A stretch of 64,000 bases of DNA from JACQHM01 sp964535215 (GCA_964535215.1 CAZHST010000001.1:104142-168141), one strand, 5' to 3'; shown: positions 27,971 through 36,934, numbered from the stretch's first letter. The notes: generated by a model from the sequence alone, not told the origin. Made by a program: numbers and translations.

Positions 27971-28163
27971 CGGGTGGTGGGACACCCGTTCCCCGGCCTT
28001 TGAAGAGATGTCCCAAGGGGCCAATCCTGTATTTTTGAGAGATTAGGCCGAAATTGCCCTGTCTGGTGGGGAAGGGGTGCCCCATGGGGCAGGTTCTCCA
28101 CCGGCCCCCCGCCTTTTTCCTTGGAAATCCAACAGTTAGCGCCAGGCTTTGAAGCGGTGAGGA

Positions 28164-28179
28164 TGGCATCCTTCTTGCT
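28164..28179 (+). promoter_or_regulatory. Sigma-54 promoter upstream of the NosR/NapH-like gene
   Basis: TGGCATCCTTCTTGCT has GG and GC separated by exactly ten bases and a TTGCT -12 element. It lies 85 bases before the GTG at 28264. A TTGGA/TCCAA inverted repeat at 28121-28132, similar to the 15-bp sites at 22.3 kb, lies just upstream. The rest of the 27971-28263 gap holds an ACGGGTG/CACCCGT hairpin at 27970-27989 and a palindrome TGCCCCATGGGGCA at 28078-28091. Confidence 0.7.
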
Positions 28180-28263
28180 CCTTGCGTTGCAGGCTCTTTG
28201 TGAAGGATGTCACGGAGATTTCAGGATTCGGGATAGGGGTGGTGTCATCTGACGGGGGTTCAG

Positions 28264-30240
28264 GTGAAAAGGGCCTTTTGGCCTGGGGCGTTCCTCCTTA
28301 TCTTCCAGGGGCTGCTCCCCTCTTCGGCCCTCTCCCATGGCGAGCATGGAGGGGCTGTGCCGCCTGAGGGGGGTGTCTCCTTGGTGAGCGTCTACGGCTA
28401 TCAGGTGGAGCTTCTGACCAGCCCTGCCCCGGTCCGGGTTGGAACGGCGACGAGGATCGTTGCCAAGATCCAGAAGGAAGGTTCCCTCTCCCCTGTCCGG
28501 GGTGGCCGGGTCTTTATCAGGCTGGAGCCGACCAGGGAGGGGGTCTCCTCTCCACCGCCCCCCCCGGACCTTTCGGGGTACCTCCTTGCCCCGGAGGAGA
28601 CCTGGGCCGGGAACTATACCGCCAAGGTGACCCCCGGACGGAAAGGCCTCCACCTGGTCAGGGTTGTCATCCAAGAGCTTGGCGGGGAGAGGTTCGAGCC
28701 GCCGGTCGTTGTGGACTTCCGGCTGAACGTCGGTCCCCCCGGGGGGATCAGGGGGAGCTTCCTTGTCCTGACCCTGATCGCCCTGGCGACAGCAGGGGTT
28801 GGGGTCTTTGCCTTTGCTGTGAAGGCCAGGTATGGGGTGAGGGCCTCCCGCCTCGACCTTCTCACCCTCCCGTGGCTGAAAAAGCTCCTCCTCTCCAAGT
28901 TCCTCCAGCCTTCCCTCCAGATCCCCCTTCTGCTCCTGATGATCCTCCTGGTGGTCGTCGGCTTCGTGGATACCCAGGACGGCGGGAGGAACCTGGCCAC
29001 GAAGCTCATCTGGACCCTCTGGTGGCCGGGGATCATCTTCACCTTCATCCTGGTCGGCCGCCTCTGGTGCTTCATGTGCCCCTTTGGGGCCTTAAACGAG
29101 TGGCCGGCGAGGCTGACGAAGCCGACCCGGATGCTCCCGAGGGCCCTCAGGAACCTCTGGCCGGCCACGGGGATGTTTGTCCTTTTAACCTGGGCTGACG
29201 AGCAGTTGGGCGTTGTCCGGTCCCCCCAGGTGACGGCCTGGATCATCCTCTTCTTCGCGGCCCTGGCTCTTTTCATCGGCTTTCTTTACCAGCGGCGGAG
29301 CTTCTGCCGCTACCTCTGCCCGATCGGGGGGGTCATCGGGATCTACTCGATGCTGGCCCCCGTGGAGCTTCGGGCCAAGGCCCAGGCCGTGTGTAAGGGG
29401 GATCCGTCGAAGGCTTGCTACCGGGGGAGCGAGACAGGATACGGCTGCCCCATGTTCGAGTTCCCGTTAACCATGGATCGAAACACCTACTGTAACCTCT
29501 GCTTTGAGTGCGTCAAGGCCTGCCCGAAGGAGAACCTGGCCCTCCGGTTCCGGGCCTTCGGGCAGGACCTCTGGGCCACCTCGAAAAGGTTGCTGGACGA
29601 ATCCTACTTCGCCATCGCCTTGGTCGGGATCACCACCCTCGTCACGGCCCAGATGCTGACGGCCTGGCCCCCCTTCATCTCCTGGATGGCCCGGTTCCTC
29701 GGTCCGATCCGGGGCTTCTTAAAGCCCATCACCTATCTGACCCTGACCGAATCGGCGGTGTTCCTGATCGGCTCCCTGGTCCTCTTCCCCCTTCTCCTCC
29801 TCTTGGCCGCCCGTTTTGCGGACCCGACGGGGGGGAAGGATGTGAGGAGGACCTTCATCCTCTTCGGTTACATGTTCGTTCCGATCGGGCTTGCCATGCA
29901 CCTCTCCCACAACCTCTCCCATCTGTTGATCGAAGGGCCGGGGATCGTTCCGGTGGTGCAGCGTTTCATCGGCACCTTCACCCCCTTCTCGTTAGGAGAG
30001 CCGGTGTGGGAGACAACCCCTTTGCTCGAGGGATCGGTCATCTACTGGCTCCAGATGTTTCTGCTCCTCCTCTTCTTCGCCTTCTCCATCAAGGTAGGAG
30101 AACGGCTCGTCTCAAACTTCTATGGCGATGATCCAGCGGGAGGCCGGGTCCTGGTCCCGATGGTGGCTTTGGCGTTTCTCTTCACGGTCTTGAACCTTTA
30201 CCTCCTCGGCCTCCCCATGGGGATGAGGCACGGGATGTAA
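28264..30240 (+). CDS. NosR/NapH-like membrane ferredoxin with periplasmic N-terminal domain
   Basis: 658 residues starting at GTG. A signal peptide (MKRAFWPG... cleaved near SSALS) and a roughly 130-residue beta-type periplasmic domain beginning SHGEHGG precede a polytopic region. The latter has the twin CxxxCP motifs of NapH/NosR/CcoG (WCFMCPFG and FCRYLCPIG) and a further cluster YCNLCFECVKACPKE. Several helices follow, with AMHLSHNLSHLL near the C terminus. It probably passes quinol or ferredoxin electrons across the membrane. The N-terminal domain resembles copper- or FixH-type domains, which I cannot confirm. Confidence 0.8.
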   Translation: MKRAFWPGAFLLIFQGLLPSSALSHGEHGGAVPPEGGVSLVSVYGYQVELLTSPAPVRVGTATRIVAKIQKEGSLSPVRGGRVFIRLEPTREGVSSPPPPPDLSGYLLAPEETWAGNYTAKVTPGRKGLHLVRVVIQELGGERFEPPVVVDFRLNVGPPGGIRGSFLVLTLIALATAGVGVFAFAVKARYGVRASRLDLLTLPWLKKLLLSKFLQPSLQIPLLLLMILLVVVGFVDTQDGGRNLATKLIWTLWWPGIIFTFILVGRLWCFMCPFGALNEWPARLTKPTRMLPRALRNLWPATGMFVLLTWADEQLGVVRSPQVTAWIILFFAALALFIGFLYQRRSFCRYLCPIGGVIGIYSMLAPVELRAKAQAVCKGDPSKACYRGSETGYGCPMFEFPLTMDRNTYCNLCFECVKACPKENLALRFRAFGQDLWATSKRLLDESYFAIALVGITTLVTAQMLTAWPPFISWMARFLGPIRGFLKPITYLTLTESAVFLIGSLVLFPLLLLLAARFADPTGGKDVRRTFILFGYMFVPIGLAMHLSHNLSHLLIEGPGIVPVVQRFIGTFTPFSLGEPVWETTPLLEGSVIYWLQMFLLLLFFAFSIKVGERLVSNFYGDDPAGGRVLVPMVALAFLFTVLNLYLLGLPMGMRHGM

Positions 30241-30256
30241 GGGAAAGGAGGAAACG

Positions 30257-30712
30257 ATGGGAAAGCAGAAGAAACACCCGAAGGGGAAAAAAGGGGGTGG
30301 TCGCTTTCCCCTGAAGGTCCTGATCGTCTTGGCCGTCCTGGGGGTGGCAGGGGGGTTCTTCTTCTTCCGGTCCGGGTCCGAGGGGCCGAAGGGATCCAAG
30401 GTCGCTGCCCGGGGGGCCCTCGTCCGGAAGGAAACCAGGCCGACCCTTTCCCCTTCCCTCTTCGTCGGCAAGGTAGCATGGGCCTATGAGGTGGCCAGGG
30501 AGATCCCCGAGGTCCTGGATCAACTCTACTGCTACTGCTACTGCGATAAGCACTCCGGCCACAAGAGCCTCCTCTCCTGCTACACCGACGGCCACGCGGC
30601 CGACTGCGACATCTGCATGGATGAGGCGCTGGAGGCGTCTCGACTGTACAAGCAGGGAAAGAGTGTCCAGGAGATCCGGGCGAAGATTGACCGGCAGTTC
30701 GCCCGGTGGTGA
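30257..30712 (+). CDS. PCYCGC-motif-type small Cys-rich protein
   Basis: 151 residues: basic N terminus, one membrane helix (19-37), then a periplasmic domain with CYCYC at 92-96, Cys108, and CDIC at 117-120, spaced by the conserved GHKSLLSCYTDGHAADCDICMDEA region. Proteins with PCYCGC motifs are uncharacterised and often sit beside copper or respiratory genes. Here the motif is CYCYC rather than PCYCGC. It starts 16 bases after the NosR/NapH-like gene, so metal handling for that protein is a reasonable guess. Confidence 0.75.
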   Translation: MGKQKKHPKGKKGGGRFPLKVLIVLAVLGVAGGFFFFRSGSEGPKGSKVAARGALVRKETRPTLSPSLFVGKVAWAYEVAREIPEVLDQLYCYCYCDKHSGHKSLLSCYTDGHAADCDICMDEALEASRLYKQGKSVQEIRAKIDRQFARW

Positions 30713-30924
30713 GGGGGGTCCTCGAGCCGTTGGGGCTTTCATGTCTCAGTGGGACAGGGATGCCCCGGCTCTAAAGTTCTCTCCCATAAGGGCTTGGACC
30801 CTCTCTCCCCTCGCCTGGTAGGGCACCTCTGCCCCGTTTTCCTCTCTTCATGAGCGCTTGGTGCCCACAGGCGCCTAAACCCTTTAGAGGAGCTTGGTCT
30901 CTTAAACCGCCCGAGTCTTCCGGC

Positions 30925-30940
30925 TGGCATAGTCCTTGCT
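30925..30940 (+). promoter_or_regulatory. Sigma-54 promoter upstream of the DtxR-FeoB operon
   Basis: TGGCATAGTCCTTGCT has GG-N10-GC spacing and TTGCT at -12, like the element at 28164. It is 45 bases before the DtxR start at 30985. The remaining gap from 30713 holds no recognisable gene; a GTTGGGGCTTTCATG at 30729-30743 is weakly like the enhancer sites at 22.3 kb. Confidence 0.65.
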
Positions 30941-30984
30941 CCTTTTCTTCGAGAGGATTCGCCTGAGCCCTTCAGGTGCCGTCA

Positions 30985-31659
30985 ATGAGGGACTGGAAGG
31001 AGGGACGGATTCCATCACCTTTCCTGGAATGTCTGGAGGCGATCTACCGCCTGGAGCGGGAAGGGGTATCCGTCTCACCATCCCGCCTGGCGAAAAGGCT
31101 CGGACTCGGGGAGGCCCGGGTGATGGAGAGGCTCCTGGCCTTACAAGGGATGGGCCTGGTCGAGACCTCCCCCTCGGGCCGGGTCCTTCTCACCCCCGGG
31201 GGCGAGCAGATCGCCGTCGGGTTGGTCAGGAAGCACCGGCTTCTCGAGCGCTTCCTGGCCGATCTCCTGGGGCTCCCCTGGGAAGAGGTCCACGAAGAGG
31301 CCTGCCGCTTGACGCCGGTCCTCTCCGATCGTGTCGGGGATCGCCTGGCGTCCTTGTTAGGGCATCCCAAGACCTGCCCCCATGGCAACCCGATCCCGTC
31401 CCCCGATGGGGTCTTTCCCGCCGAAGCCTCTGTTGCCCTTCACCGTCTGACGCAGGGGAAGGTCGGGATCATCCTGAGGATTGAAAAGGAAGAACCGGAG
31501 CTGTTGAAGTACCTTGCCACCTTGGGCCTCCTCCCCCAGACGAAGGTGGAGGTGGAGGAGGTGGCCCCCATGGGCGGCCCGGTCCTGATCCGGGTCGGGG
31601 GGTCCCGGTACGCCCTGGGGCGGGAGGTGGCATCGAAGATCCTCGTCAAGGAGATCTAG
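30985..31659 (+). CDS. DtxR/MntR-family metal regulator with C-terminal FeoA-like domain
   Basis: 224 residues: N-terminal winged helix (YLEAIYRL-like start, then SPSRLAKRLGLGEARVMERLLALQ in two motifs), the dimerisation/metal domain with the conserved RKHRLLERFLAD and ACRLTPVLSD, a C-x2-H-G-N-P segment, and a C-terminal SH3-like FeoA domain. It would repress iron (or manganese) uptake when the metal is abundant. The stop is directly followed by the GTG of feoB. A GTG at 30976 is a possible alternative start. Confidence 0.88.
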   Translation: MRDWKEGRIPSPFLECLEAIYRLEREGVSVSPSRLAKRLGLGEARVMERLLALQGMGLVETSPSGRVLLTPGGEQIAVGLVRKHRLLERFLADLLGLPWEEVHEEACRLTPVLSDRVGDRLASLLGHPKTCPHGNPIPSPDGVFPAEASVALHRLTQGKVGIILRIEKEEPELLKYLATLGLLPQTKVEVEEVAPMGGPVLIRVGGSRYALGREVASKILVKEI

Positions 31660-33672
31660 GTGGCGATCCACTGCCATAGCGGGATCAGAAGGTGGAAAGA
31701 GCGGCTTCCTGTGACCTTCGCCCTGGCCGGAAACCCCAATGTGGGGAAATCCAGCGTCTTCAACTGGCTGACGGGGATGGGGGTGATGACGGCCAACTAC
31801 CCGGGGAAGACGGTGGAGGTGAACCTGGCCACCACCCGGTTCCAGGATCAGGAGATCGGGATCATGGACCTCCCCGGGACCTACGCCCTCGGTTCCACCT
31901 CGGAAGATCAGTGGGTGGCAAGACAGGCCCTCCTCGATGCGGAACCTGACGTGGTCCTGGTCGTCGTGGATGCGACGAACCTCGAGCGGAACCTCTACCT
32001 GCCTCTCCAGCTCCTGGACATGGGCCTTCCCCTCGTCATTGCCTTGAATCTGATGGATGAGGCCCTGAGGAACGGGCTCAGGATCGATCATGGGAAGCTG
32101 GCGAAGCTCTTAGGCGCTCCCGTCGTCCCCACGGTGGCCATTCGGGGGCAGGGGCTCGACCGGCTGGTGGAGACAGGGCTTCAGGTGATGCGGCTCCGCT
32201 TCTCCCGGGCCTCTCCACCCCGGTACGGGAGGGATGTGGAAGAGGCCATCGGGGAGCTGGCCGATCTGCTGGTCAAGGAGGAGGTTGTCCTCCCCTGGGG
32301 GCTTCCCCCCCGGGCCGTGGCGATCCTCCTGCTGGAAGAGGACGAAGAGATCCTGGCCTGGGCCAGGGGCCTTCCCAAGGGGGAGCGGATCCTGGCCAAG
32401 GCTCGAGAGGTGGCCTCCTGGATCAGCGAGCGTCACGGGGAGCCAGCCCCCCTTTGGATTGCCAGGGAGCGCCACGGCCTGGCCGGGGCCATCGGTGCCC
32501 AGGTCGTGACCCGGGTGAGCGCCCCCTCGAGGACCCAGGATCACCTCTGGCGCCTGACGACGGCCCCCATGACCGGTTTCCCCCTTCTCGCCCTGGTCCT
32601 GGCCACCCTCTTCGCCTTCCTGTTCTATGTGGGGGATTTCCTGTCGAATCTCCTGAGTCGCCTCTGGGAGGTTTCAGCCTCCCCGCTCATCCGGTTCATC
32701 ATCCACCTGGCCTTCGGCCAGGGGGTTCTTTCCAGGACCCTCCTCTGGGGATTCGACGCCGGGGTCAATGCTGCCCTTTCTGTCGGCATCCCCTACGTCC
32801 TCACCTTCTACCTCCTCCTTTCGATCCTGGAGGATACCGGGTATCTGAACTCCGTGGCCTTCCTGACGGATCCCTTCATGCACCGGTTAGGGCTTCACGG
32901 CCGGGCGGTCATCCCGCTCGTGGCGGGGGCTGGCTGCAACGTCCCGGCCATCATGGGGACCAGGGTCCTGACGACGATGCGGGAGCGGATCCTGGCCAGC
33001 ACCCTGATCTGCTTGATGCCCTGTAGTGCCAGGACGGCGGTCATCGCCGGCGCCGTCTCGAAGTATGTCGGCTGGGGGCCGGCCGTTATGATCTACCTGA
33101 TCGTAGCCGGGATCGGTTTTTTGGCCGGGTGGGGATTGAGCCGGGTCCTCCCGGGCCGCTCGACGGGGCTCGTCATGGAGATGTTCCCGTTCCGGGCCCC
33201 CTCCTTCCCGAAGATGCTGAGAAGGACCTGGTCCCGCTTCAAGGACTTCCTCTTCGTCGCCACCCCTGTGGTCCTGATCGGGAGCTTCATCCTGGGGTTG
33301 ATCTACGAGACAGGCCTTCTCTGGACCTTTACCGTTCCGCTTAAGCCGGTGGTCGAGGGATGGCTTGGCCTCCCCGCGGTCGCCGGCCTGACCCTGATCT
33401 TTGCCGTGCTCAGGAAGGAGCTAGCCTTGCAGCTCCTGGTGGCCCTGGCCATCGCGCAATACGGATCCGGGGTGACGGACCTCCTCCAGTTCATGGACAA
33501 GGGTCAGATTTTCACCTACGCCCTGGTCAACACCCTCTACATCCCCTGCATCGCGACCATCGCCGTTCTGGCGAAGGAGCTGGGGTGGAGAAGGGCCCTC
33601 CTGATCTCGGCCTTCACGATCCTGTTGGCGCTTCTTACCGGTGGGATCGTCCACCGGCTTTTGAGCCTTTAG
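31660..33672 (+). CDS. feoB: Ferrous iron transporter FeoB
   Basis: 670 residues. N-terminal GTPase motifs: G1 GNPNVGKS, G2 TANYPGKT, G3 DLPGTY, G4 ALNLMDE. The membrane part has the two Gate motifs with cysteines (GAGCNVPAIMGTR and LMPCSARTAV) and about eight helices. It imports Fe(II). The GTG start abuts the DtxR stop with no gap, so translation is coupled. The FeoA function is probably supplied by the C-terminal domain of the regulator. Confidence 0.95.
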   Translation: MAIHCHSGIRRWKERLPVTFALAGNPNVGKSSVFNWLTGMGVMTANYPGKTVEVNLATTRFQDQEIGIMDLPGTYALGSTSEDQWVARQALLDAEPDVVLVVVDATNLERNLYLPLQLLDMGLPLVIALNLMDEALRNGLRIDHGKLAKLLGAPVVPTVAIRGQGLDRLVETGLQVMRLRFSRASPPRYGRDVEEAIGELADLLVKEEVVLPWGLPPRAVAILLLEEDEEILAWARGLPKGERILAKAREVASWISERHGEPAPLWIARERHGLAGAIGAQVVTRVSAPSRTQDHLWRLTTAPMTGFPLLALVLATLFAFLFYVGDFLSNLLSRLWEVSASPLIRFIIHLAFGQGVLSRTLLWGFDAGVNAALSVGIPYVLTFYLLLSILEDTGYLNSVAFLTDPFMHRLGLHGRAVIPLVAGAGCNVPAIMGTRVLTTMRERILASTLICLMPCSARTAVIAGAVSKYVGWGPAVMIYLIVAGIGFLAGWGLSRVLPGRSTGLVMEMFPFRAPSFPKMLRRTWSRFKDFLFVATPVVLIGSFILGLIYETGLLWTFTVPLKPVVEGWLGLPAVAGLTLIFAVLRKELALQLLVALAIAQYGSGVTDLLQFMDKGQIFTYALVNTLYIPCIATIAVLAKELGWRRALLISAFTILLALLTGGIVHRLLSL

Positions 33673-33673
33673 C

Positions 33674-34057
33674 ATGACAGGCCGGAGCGTAGAGAACCTC
33701 CTCCTGGTCGGTGTCCTCCTCGCCTTGGCTTTTGGGGTTCTCCTTCAAAGGGATACCCCACGGCTCCCTGTCGAACCGGGGGGCCATGGGCTTTTCAGGC
33801 CGGTGGCCTTGGCCCCCGAAGGGGCTTCGGTCAGACAGGGGGCCTCCCTCTTCCGGCTTCGAGGGTGTCTCGGGTGTCATCAGGTCAAGGGAGCCGGGGG
33901 AGGGGTCGGACCTGATCTGAGCAGGGTGGGGTTGAGGTGGCGTCGGGAGGCCCTCTTTGATCGGTTGGAGGGCCATACCCTGCTCATGCCCGACTTTGGG
34001 CACCTGCCACCCGAGGAGAAGCAGGAACTGGTCGAGTACCTCATGACCCTTCGGTAA
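33674..34057 (+). CDS. Small membrane-anchored cytochrome c
   Basis: 127 residues: an N-terminal anchor helix (8-24) and a mono-heme domain with CLGCH at 65-69 and a probable axial Met in LLMPDFGHL. Similar to class I cytochromes. It begins two bases after feoB, an uncommon partner; it might help to keep iron reduced for FeoB or simply share regulation. Confidence 0.85.
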   Translation: MTGRSVENLLLVGVLLALAFGVLLQRDTPRLPVEPGGHGLFRPVALAPEGASVRQGASLFRLRGCLGCHQVKGAGGGVGPDLSRVGLRWRREALFDRLEGHTLLMPDFGHLPPEEKQELVEYLMTLR

Positions 34058-34069
34058 GAGGCCCCAGCC

Positions 34070-34987
34070 ATGATCCAGGCCCAAAGGGGAACAGGGAGGA
34101 GATCGGGGAGGGAAGCGAACGGCCGTCAGATCAGGGCCGTCCTCTGGAAGGTCATGGGCTTAAATCTCGCTGTGGCCCTGGCCAAGCTCCTCTACGGCCT
34201 GAAGACGGGGGCCATCAGCATGGTCGCCGATGGCTACCATTCCCTCCTGGACAGCTCCTCGAACGTGATCGGCCTGGTCGGGATCTGGATCGCGTACCGC
34301 CCTCCTGATGCCTCCCACCCTTACGGCCATCGGAAGTTCGAGCCGTTGGCCGCCATGGGGATCTCCTTCCTCCTGTTCACCGCCTGCTACCAGATCCTGA
34401 AAAGCTCCCTGGAGCGCCTCCGCTCGCCCCAGGAACCGGTCGTCACCCTGTTGAGCTTCGTCGTCATGCTCGCGACCATGGCCGTGAACCTCTTCGTGAC
34501 GACCTACGAGCGGCGGAAAGGGCGGGAGCTGGGGAGCACGATCCTCCTGGCCGATGCCCTCCACACCAAGAGTGATCTTTACACGTCCTCCCTGGTGCTC
34601 TTGGCCCTCCTGTTTTCCAGGCTCGGATACCCCTGGGCGGATGTCGGGGCAGCCATCGTCGTCACGGTCTTCATCGCCAAGGCCGCCTATGAGATCATTG
34701 ACGAGAGCCTCCAGGCCTTGGCCGACGCCTCCAGGATCGCCCCCGAGCTGATCGCGCTCCTGGTCCGTCGGATGCCGGGGGTCCTGGGATGCCATCGGAT
34801 CAGGACCCGAGGCGTGAAGGACCATGTCCACGTGGACTTAACCATCGAGGTCGATCCAACCCTGGCCGTCCCGGAAGCCCATCGGATCGCGGATCAGGTG
34901 GAGGCGATGCTCGTTAAGGCAGGGATCGGGATTGTGGATGTGGTCGTCCACATCGAACCCCTGGAAAAGGGTCGGGGTTCGGGATAG
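34070..34987 (+). CDS. Cation diffusion facilitator (CDF) efflux protein
   Basis: 305 residues, six helices and a C-terminal cytoplasmic domain. Metal-site motifs are HSLLD in helix 2 (ADGYHSLLDSSSN) and HTKSD in helix 5 (ADALHTKSDLYTS), the HxxxD/HxxxD arrangement common in zinc-type CDF proteins. HPYGHRKFEPLAA is also family-typical. It exports Zn, Fe or Mn from the cytoplasm; placement after feoB suggests relief from excess divalent metal. The next gene, a PAS-LuxR regulator, starts 20 bases later. Confidence 0.9.
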   Translation: MIQAQRGTGRRSGREANGRQIRAVLWKVMGLNLAVALAKLLYGLKTGAISMVADGYHSLLDSSSNVIGLVGIWIAYRPPDASHPYGHRKFEPLAAMGISFLLFTACYQILKSSLERLRSPQEPVVTLLSFVVMLATMAVNLFVTTYERRKGRELGSTILLADALHTKSDLYTSSLVLLALLFSRLGYPWADVGAAIVVTVFIAKAAYEIIDESLQALADASRIAPELIALLVRRMPGVLGCHRIRTRGVKDHVHVDLTIEVDPTLAVPEAHRIADQVEAMLVKAGIGIVDVVVHIEPLEKGRGSG

Positions 34988-35007
34988 GAATGATGGGGGG
35001 AGAGGTC

Positions 35008-35682
35008 ATGGGAGATCTCCTTGAGCTGATCGCAAACACCTCGGATGGTGTCTTCGCCGTGGACCCTCACCATCGGATCATCCTGTGGAATGAGGCGGCT
35101 GAGAGGCTCCTCGGATTTCAGGCCCGGGAGGTCCTTGGGAGGTTCTGCTACGAGGTCCTCGGCAGCCGGGATCCCTCCGGTCATCTGGTCTGCCACAAAA
35201 GGTGTCAACCCTATCTGATGGCCGCGGAGGGTGAGCTTCCCCCCTCCCAGGATCTTATCACCTGGACGAAGGATGGCCGTGAGATCTGGTTGAATGTCAC
35301 GACCGTCGTGGTCCCGACGCACCGGAGGGATCTCTCCGTCCTCGTTCACATCTTCCGGGATATCAGCCGGCAGAAGGAGATGGAGCAGTTCGTCCAGCAA
35401 CTGCTCTCCAGCGTGGCACGGCTTTCCTGGCCTCAAGGGCTGGAACCCCTCCCGGAGCCTCTCTCCTTGGGCACCCCGCGGGATCATGTCCAGGAGCTGA
35501 CCGTCCGTGAGATAGAAGTGCTCCGGTTGCTCGCCTCGGGCACCTCGACCAAGGCCATCGCCGAGAAGCTCTGCATCAGCCCTTCCACGGTCAAGAACCA
35601 CACCCAGAACATCCTGGCCAAGCTGAAGGTGCACAGCCGCCTCGAGGCGGTGGCTTTGGCCTTCCGGTACGGCCTTATCTAG
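35008..35682 (+). CDS. PAS domain LuxR-type transcriptional regulator (second copy)
   Basis: 224 residues, closely similar throughout to the protein at 4043-4732 (shared LELIANTSDGVFAV, REVLGR(F/Y)CY, EIWLN(M/V)T, HIFRD and CISPSTVKNH blocks). PAS cysteines are Cys47, Cys62 and Cys66, with His63. Start at ATG 35008 because GGGGGGAGAGG precedes it and the paralogue starts at the same residue. The first shared LuxR-type operator begins eight bases after its stop, so this is the best candidate to control the 35.7-61.5 kb promoters. Confidence 0.9.
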   Translation: MGDLLELIANTSDGVFAVDPHHRIILWNEAAERLLGFQAREVLGRFCYEVLGSRDPSGHLVCHKRCQPYLMAAEGELPPSQDLITWTKDGREIWLNVTTVVVPTHRRDLSVLVHIFRDISRQKEMEQFVQQLLSSVARLSWPQGLEPLPEPLSLGTPRDHVQELTVREIEVLRLLASGTSTKAIAEKLCISPSTVKNHTQNILAKLKVHSRLEAVALAFRYGLI

Positions 35683-35689
35683 AGGGGAC

Positions 35690-35759
35690 TTCTAGTCCTG
35701 TTGGACTACAAAAATGGTCCAAATGCTCTATAGACGGTGACGCCTCAAGGATATATATT
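35690..35759 (+). promoter_or_regulatory. Tandem LuxR-type operator and promoter of the cyclase gene
   Basis: Distal operator 35690-35711 has the perfect inverted repeat TAGTCC-TGTT-GGACTA; proximal operator 35712-35733 has AAATGGT-N8-TCTATAG. The -10 TATATT is at 35754-35759, 22 bases after TCTAT. The leader to ATG 35906 is about 140 bases and shows nothing else. Confidence 0.7.
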
Positions 35760-35905
35760 AGAAAATCGCCGTATGGGACTTGTTATTGCATGTCTCGGGC
35801 CTAAAGGGTCATCTTAAATCTTAGGGGGAAGGAGGTGGGAGTCCACCGTGGGCGAGAGAGAGGGAGGGTAAGGGGTTCTGAACTTGTTTCTAAGGAGGGA
35901 GCGTC

Positions 35906-36907
35906 ATGAAGCCGAGAGGGAAGATTGCGAGCGTAGGGATCATGGTGGTGTTCCTCGTTGGCCTCCTGGGGGTGGTCGCGTGGGGGGAGGAGACGCCCAT
36001 CGGCCCGAAGTGGTGGCCCTCCCGCTGGGGCCCTGGCGATGAGGCCGGCGCCTCCAACTGGATGACCCCGGCGAAGGTCCTGGAGGCGGTGAAGCTCATC
36101 ACAACGGGGAAGGTCTATCGGCTGGGCCGGGTCTATGAAGCTGGGATGCCCCTGTTCGGCCAGCGGGCCTTCTCCCTCCGGATCCCGGCAACCCCCACAG
36201 GGGGCCCCGTCGGCAAGAACAAGATCATCTGGCACGATGAGTTCCTCTGCACCGAGATCGGGCAGGTCGGCACCCAGTTTGATGGTTTAGGCCACGTCGG
36301 CGTCCAGGTGGGGGCCCCGGGGGACAAGACCGAGATGCGCTACTACAACGGCTTCACCGAGGCCGAGATCGGCACGGCGTACGGGCTGGCGAAGCTGGGG
36401 GTTGAGAAGCTGAAGCCTTTCTTCACCCGGGGCATCCTGATTGACGTGGAGGGCTACAAGGGCCGGATGCTGGACAAGGGGGAGGAGATCACCCTGGCCG
36501 ATGTCCGGGGCGCCCTGCGGCGGCAGGGGCTCTCCGAGGACAGCATCAGGCCGGGGGATGCGGTCCTCTTCAACACCGGCTGGGGGAGCCTCTGGATGAA
36601 GGATAACGCCCGCTTCACCAGCGGTCAGCCGGGGATCGGGATGGAAGTGGCCAAGTGGCTCATTGAAAAGCAGGTCGCCTATGTGGGGTCCGACACGTGG
36701 GCGACAGAGGTGGTCCCGAACCCCAACCCCGACCTGGCCTTCGTCGTGCACAACGAGCTGATCACCAAGCATGGGATCCTCAACCACGAGAACCTGGACT
36801 TCACCGAGCTGATCCGGGACAGGGTCTACGAGTTCGCCTATATCTTTGTCCCGGTCCCGATCAAGGGCGCGACCGGCTCGCCGGGGAGCCCCATCGCCGT
36901 CAGGTAA
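35906..36907 (+). CDS. Secreted cyclase-family metal hydrolase (PF04199 type)
   Basis: 333 residues with a signal peptide (residues 1-27, cleaved after VAWG). The family metal motif HxGTHxDxxxH appears as QVGTQFDGLGH at 120-130, so Asp126 and His130 remain but both other histidines are Gln. GTQ is known in part of the family; the first Gln is less usual. Relatives hydrolyse N-formylkynurenine or cyclic amides. The start is ATG 35906 behind AAGGAGGG. Substrate unknown; a strong terminator follows. Confidence 0.8.
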   Translation: MKPRGKIASVGIMVVFLVGLLGVVAWGEETPIGPKWWPSRWGPGDEAGASNWMTPAKVLEAVKLITTGKVYRLGRVYEAGMPLFGQRAFSLRIPATPTGGPVGKNKIIWHDEFLCTEIGQVGTQFDGLGHVGVQVGAPGDKTEMRYYNGFTEAEIGTAYGLAKLGVEKLKPFFTRGILIDVEGYKGRMLDKGEEITLADVRGALRRQGLSEDSIRPGDAVLFNTGWGSLWMKDNARFTSGQPGIGMEVAKWLIEKQVAYVGSDTWATEVVPNPNPDLAFVVHNELITKHGILNHENLDFTELIRDRVYEFAYIFVPVPIKGATGSPGSPIAVR

Positions 36908-36934
36908 AACGATCCGGAAAGGAGGATCGGGGAA

